From: Microbacterium sp. LWS13-1.2
Lineage (GTDB): Bacteria > Actinomycetota > Actinomycetes > Actinomycetales > Microbacteriaceae
DNA: 64,000 nt
Direction of reading: 5' to 3'
Assembly (NCBI RefSeq): GCF_040144835.1
Contig: NZ_CP151632.1
Coordinates: 3,162,001-3,226,000, forward strand
Positions 62,238 through 64,000 of the stretch are shown piece by piece (positions within the stretch are counted from its first letter, which is position 1; the number at the start of each line of letters is the position of its first letter). Position numbers and translations under genes: made by a program. The notes beneath the pieces are model-generated. The model saw only the letters and a list, made by a program, of their open reading frames with translations. It had not been told where the DNA came from and searched no databases.

Positions 62238-62540
62238 AGTCCTCGTCCTGGTCCACGGCCGTGTCGGGGCAGCACCCGGGTGCCGCAGCGGAGTCATCGA
62301 CTCCGAGGGGTTCTGCCGGCTCCTCGGGCGCGAGTCTCCGACGACACCCGCCATTCCGCCGAACGAATGAGTGGGACGGCGCAGCATGGCCGCCGGCGCC
62401 TGCTGCGCCACCTCGCAGACACTCACACGGCCGGCGGGGAAGAACTCCTCCCCGGCAATCGGCGGGGTCATCGCGCACCACTGTGCGTGGCGGGACGTTC
62501 GGCCTACGCGTCGCACAGTCTTGCGACGATCGTGTGCAGC
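62238..62540. other. 303-bp stretch without a recognisable gene
   Basis: Between the hydrolase and the GyrI-like gene. The frame of the latter is open through it, but the residues (Arg/Pro/His-rich) look non-coding and no ribosome site supports an earlier start. No terminator or repeat was recognised. Confidence 0.5.
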
Positions 62541-62999
62541 ATGATGAACATCAGGATCACTGAGCACCCCCAGCAAGCGACGGCAGCCGTGCGGGAGAAG
62601 GTGCCGATGGCTGAATTGACCGAGTTCTTCTCTCGGGCGTTCCAGGACACCATGACAGCGCTCGAAGATCAGGGCCTGCACCCGACGGGAGCGCCATTCG
62701 GCAAGTACTACGGTCGTCCGAATGCGATGGTGGACGTCGAAGCCGGCTTCCCCGTCGGGACGGCCATCACCCCCGCTGGCAGCGTGCTGCCAGGCAGTCT
62801 GCCAGGCGGAAGAGTCGTGGAAGCGATGCACATCGGACCGTACGACACGATGGAGAGCACGTACTCCGCGGTCGAGCGCTATTTCGCCGATGCGAAGCTC
62901 ACCCCCGGCGCCGTGATGTGGGAAAGCTACCTCACTGATCCCGAGGCCGAACCGGACCCCGCGAAGTGGCACACACAGATCTGCTGGCCGATCGACTGA
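62541..62999 (+). CDS. GyrI-like/effector-binding domain protein
   Basis: A 152-aa protein with the GyrI-like (SOUL/AraC effector-binding) fold: QATAAVREKVPMAELTEFFS at the start, FGKYYGRPNAMVDVEAGFPV and GGRVVEAMHIGPYDTMESTY in the middle, WESYLTDPEAEPDPAKWHTQ at the end. Stand-alone members bind small hydrophobic ligands or act as stress proteins. ATG 62541 or 62544. Confidence 0.82.
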   Translation: MMNIRITEHPQQATAAVREKVPMAELTEFFSRAFQDTMTALEDQGLHPTGAPFGKYYGRPNAMVDVEAGFPVGTAITPAGSVLPGSLPGGRVVEAMHIGPYDTMESTYSAVERYFADAKLTPGAVMWESYLTDPEAEPDPAKWHTQICWPID

Positions 63000-63032
63000 T
63001 CAGCGACCGCCGGCTTGTCCACGGAGATGGCT

Positions 63033-63899
63033 ATGGCGGAGACGCAGCGATACGGGTCTGACATCGACGTGATCCTGGCACGGCGCCACGACAACGGCGC
63101 GGACTATTGGGCCACTCCTGACGGCCGGATCAGCAAAGGAAGTCCCTTCACGACCCTCGATTGCGCGTTGATGCTCGCCGACCTGGGCATGGACCCGGCT
63201 GAACCGGTGCTGCAGGGAACCGCCGACCTCATCTTGAGCACGGTGCGGCCGGACGGGCGGATCCGAGTCTCGCCACAAGGCGCGATCTATCCCTGCCACA
63301 CCATCAACGCCCTGCGGGCACTCTGCCATCTGGGGTTCGCCGCAGATACGAGGCTTGCAAAGACCCTCGACCAACTGATGCAGATAGAACACGGCGACGG
63401 CGGCTGGCGGTGCCAGAAGTTCAGCTACGGGAGAGGCCCGGAGACGCAGTTCTCCAATCCCGGCCCCACGCTGGCCGCTCTGGATGCCTTCCGGCTGACG
63501 GGCCTCCGTCGGGACTCCGAGCCCCTCGGCCATGCGGTCGAATTCCTCCTGGAGCACTGGGTCACGCGCGTACCGCTCGGCCCCTGCCACTTCGGCATCG
63601 GCACCCTCTTCATGCAGGTCACGTACCCCTTCGCCAGCTACAACCTCTTCTTTTACGTCTACGCCCTCTCGTTCTACGAGAGGGCCAGGGGAGACCCGAG
63701 ATTTCTCGAAGCGCTGGAGGCACTTGAGTCCACCATGGCAGGCGGCGAAGTCGTCGTGCAGCGGCGTCATCCCAGGCTGGCAGCGCTTTCCTTCTGCAGG
63801 GTGGGGGAACCCAGCGCTTTGGCGACCGAACGATATCGCGAGATACGGCGGAACCTCGACGGGCCGTTAGCCCCGCGCCTGCCATCGTTGGGGGCTTGA
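63033..63899 (+). CDS. prenyltransferase/squalene-cyclase-fold repeat protein
   Basis: A 288-aa protein of alpha/alpha-toroid repeats: FTTLDCALMLADLGM, ADLILSTVRPDGRIRVSPQG, YPCHTINALRALCHLGF and a QW-like HGDGGWRCQKFSYG. The repeats resemble prenyltransferase-beta/terpene-cyclase helices but the DxDD or zinc ligands of those enzymes were not seen, so catalysis is doubtful. ATG 63033 has GGAG six bases upstream; TTG 63015 and ATG 63027 are in frame. Confidence 0.7.
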   Translation: MAETQRYGSDIDVILARRHDNGADYWATPDGRISKGSPFTTLDCALMLADLGMDPAEPVLQGTADLILSTVRPDGRIRVSPQGAIYPCHTINALRALCHLGFAADTRLAKTLDQLMQIEHGDGGWRCQKFSYGRGPETQFSNPGPTLAALDAFRLTGLRRDSEPLGHAVEFLLEHWVTRVPLGPCHFGIGTLFMQVTYPFASYNLFFYVYALSFYERARGDPRFLEALEALESTMAGGEVVVQRRHPRLAALSFCRVGEPSALATERYREIRRNLDGPLAPRLPSLGA

Positions 63900-64000
63900 C
63901 CTGTGTACGCGGGTCGCGCCTGCGCAACCGATTCGGACATGGTGCGACGAGCTGCGTCGTCATCATCAGGCTGTAGCAGTCCTTCGCGCGCTCGCTGTGC

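Noticed and set aside
63900..64000. Possible gene start at the window's right edge
   Set aside because: About 100 bp with no ribosome site or convincing frame; nothing supportable.

Overview
The window is high-GC (roughly 65-70%) with dense, often 4-nt-overlapping genes, GTG/TTG starts, actinobacterial TTGnnn-17-TAnnnT promoters and LacI-type operators. This fits a soil- or plant-associated actinobacterium, most like a Microbacteriaceae member (e.g. Microbacterium). No rRNA, tRNA or CRISPR array was seen. Nearly all of it is glycan uptake and sugar catabolism.

Layout. (A) 1-2.3 kb: a gene tail, a phosphosulfolactate-synthase-like gene, and remains of a sulfatase and its formylglycine-generating enzyme. 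(B) 2.3-12.4 kb: LacI regulator, GH36 alpha-galactosidase, ABC sugar importer, and a secreted 1059-aa clan-A glycoside hydrolase with carbohydrate-binding modules, ending in a strong terminator. (C) 12.5-26.5 kb: broken gnd; two Gfo/Idh/MocA dehydrogenases with two TIM-barrel isomerases; glucuronate isomerase, fructuronate reductase, MFS transporter, broken beta-glucuronidase, mannonate dehydratase, gluconokinase and a LacI regulator. Similar LacI-type operators lie at both promoters. (D) 26.5-28.2 kb: a frameshifted IS481-type element and a remnant of a second one. (E) 28.2-34.1 kb: LacI regulator, ABC importer, GH51 arabinofuranosidase. (F) 34.3-42.1 kb: six translationally coupled genes: GH3 glycosidase, TIM-barrel isomerase, DhaK-DhaL-type kinase, RpiB-type isomerase, 3-hydroxyacyl-CoA-dehydrogenase-like enzyme and alditol oxidase. 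(G) 42.2-59.8 kb: gutted lacZ, GH95 fucosidase-type enzyme, GH2 enzyme, L-fuconate dehydratase, GntR regulator, ABC importer, second GH36, LysR regulator, two aldo/keto reductases. (H) 59.9-64 kb: small membrane, DUF6544-like, alpha/beta hydrolase, GyrI-like and prenyltransferase-fold proteins.

How it may work together (inference). The activities cover the side-chain sugars of plant arabinogalactan proteins: alpha-Gal, alpha-L-Araf, beta-GlcA, alpha-L-Fuc and beta-Gal. Three separate ABC importers would bring in oligosaccharides, mostly cytoplasmic glycosidases would cut them, and glucuronate and fuconate pathways would consume the sugars. The most novel-looking parts are the six-gene GH3/tetrulose-type operon (F), the Gfo/Idh plus TIM-barrel quartet tied by operator to glucuronate genes (C), and the possible alpha-Gal-Ara releasing enzyme plus GH36 importer locus (B). 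Five genes (sulfatase, FGE, gnd, uidA, lacZ) are clearly decayed, two by large internal deletions.
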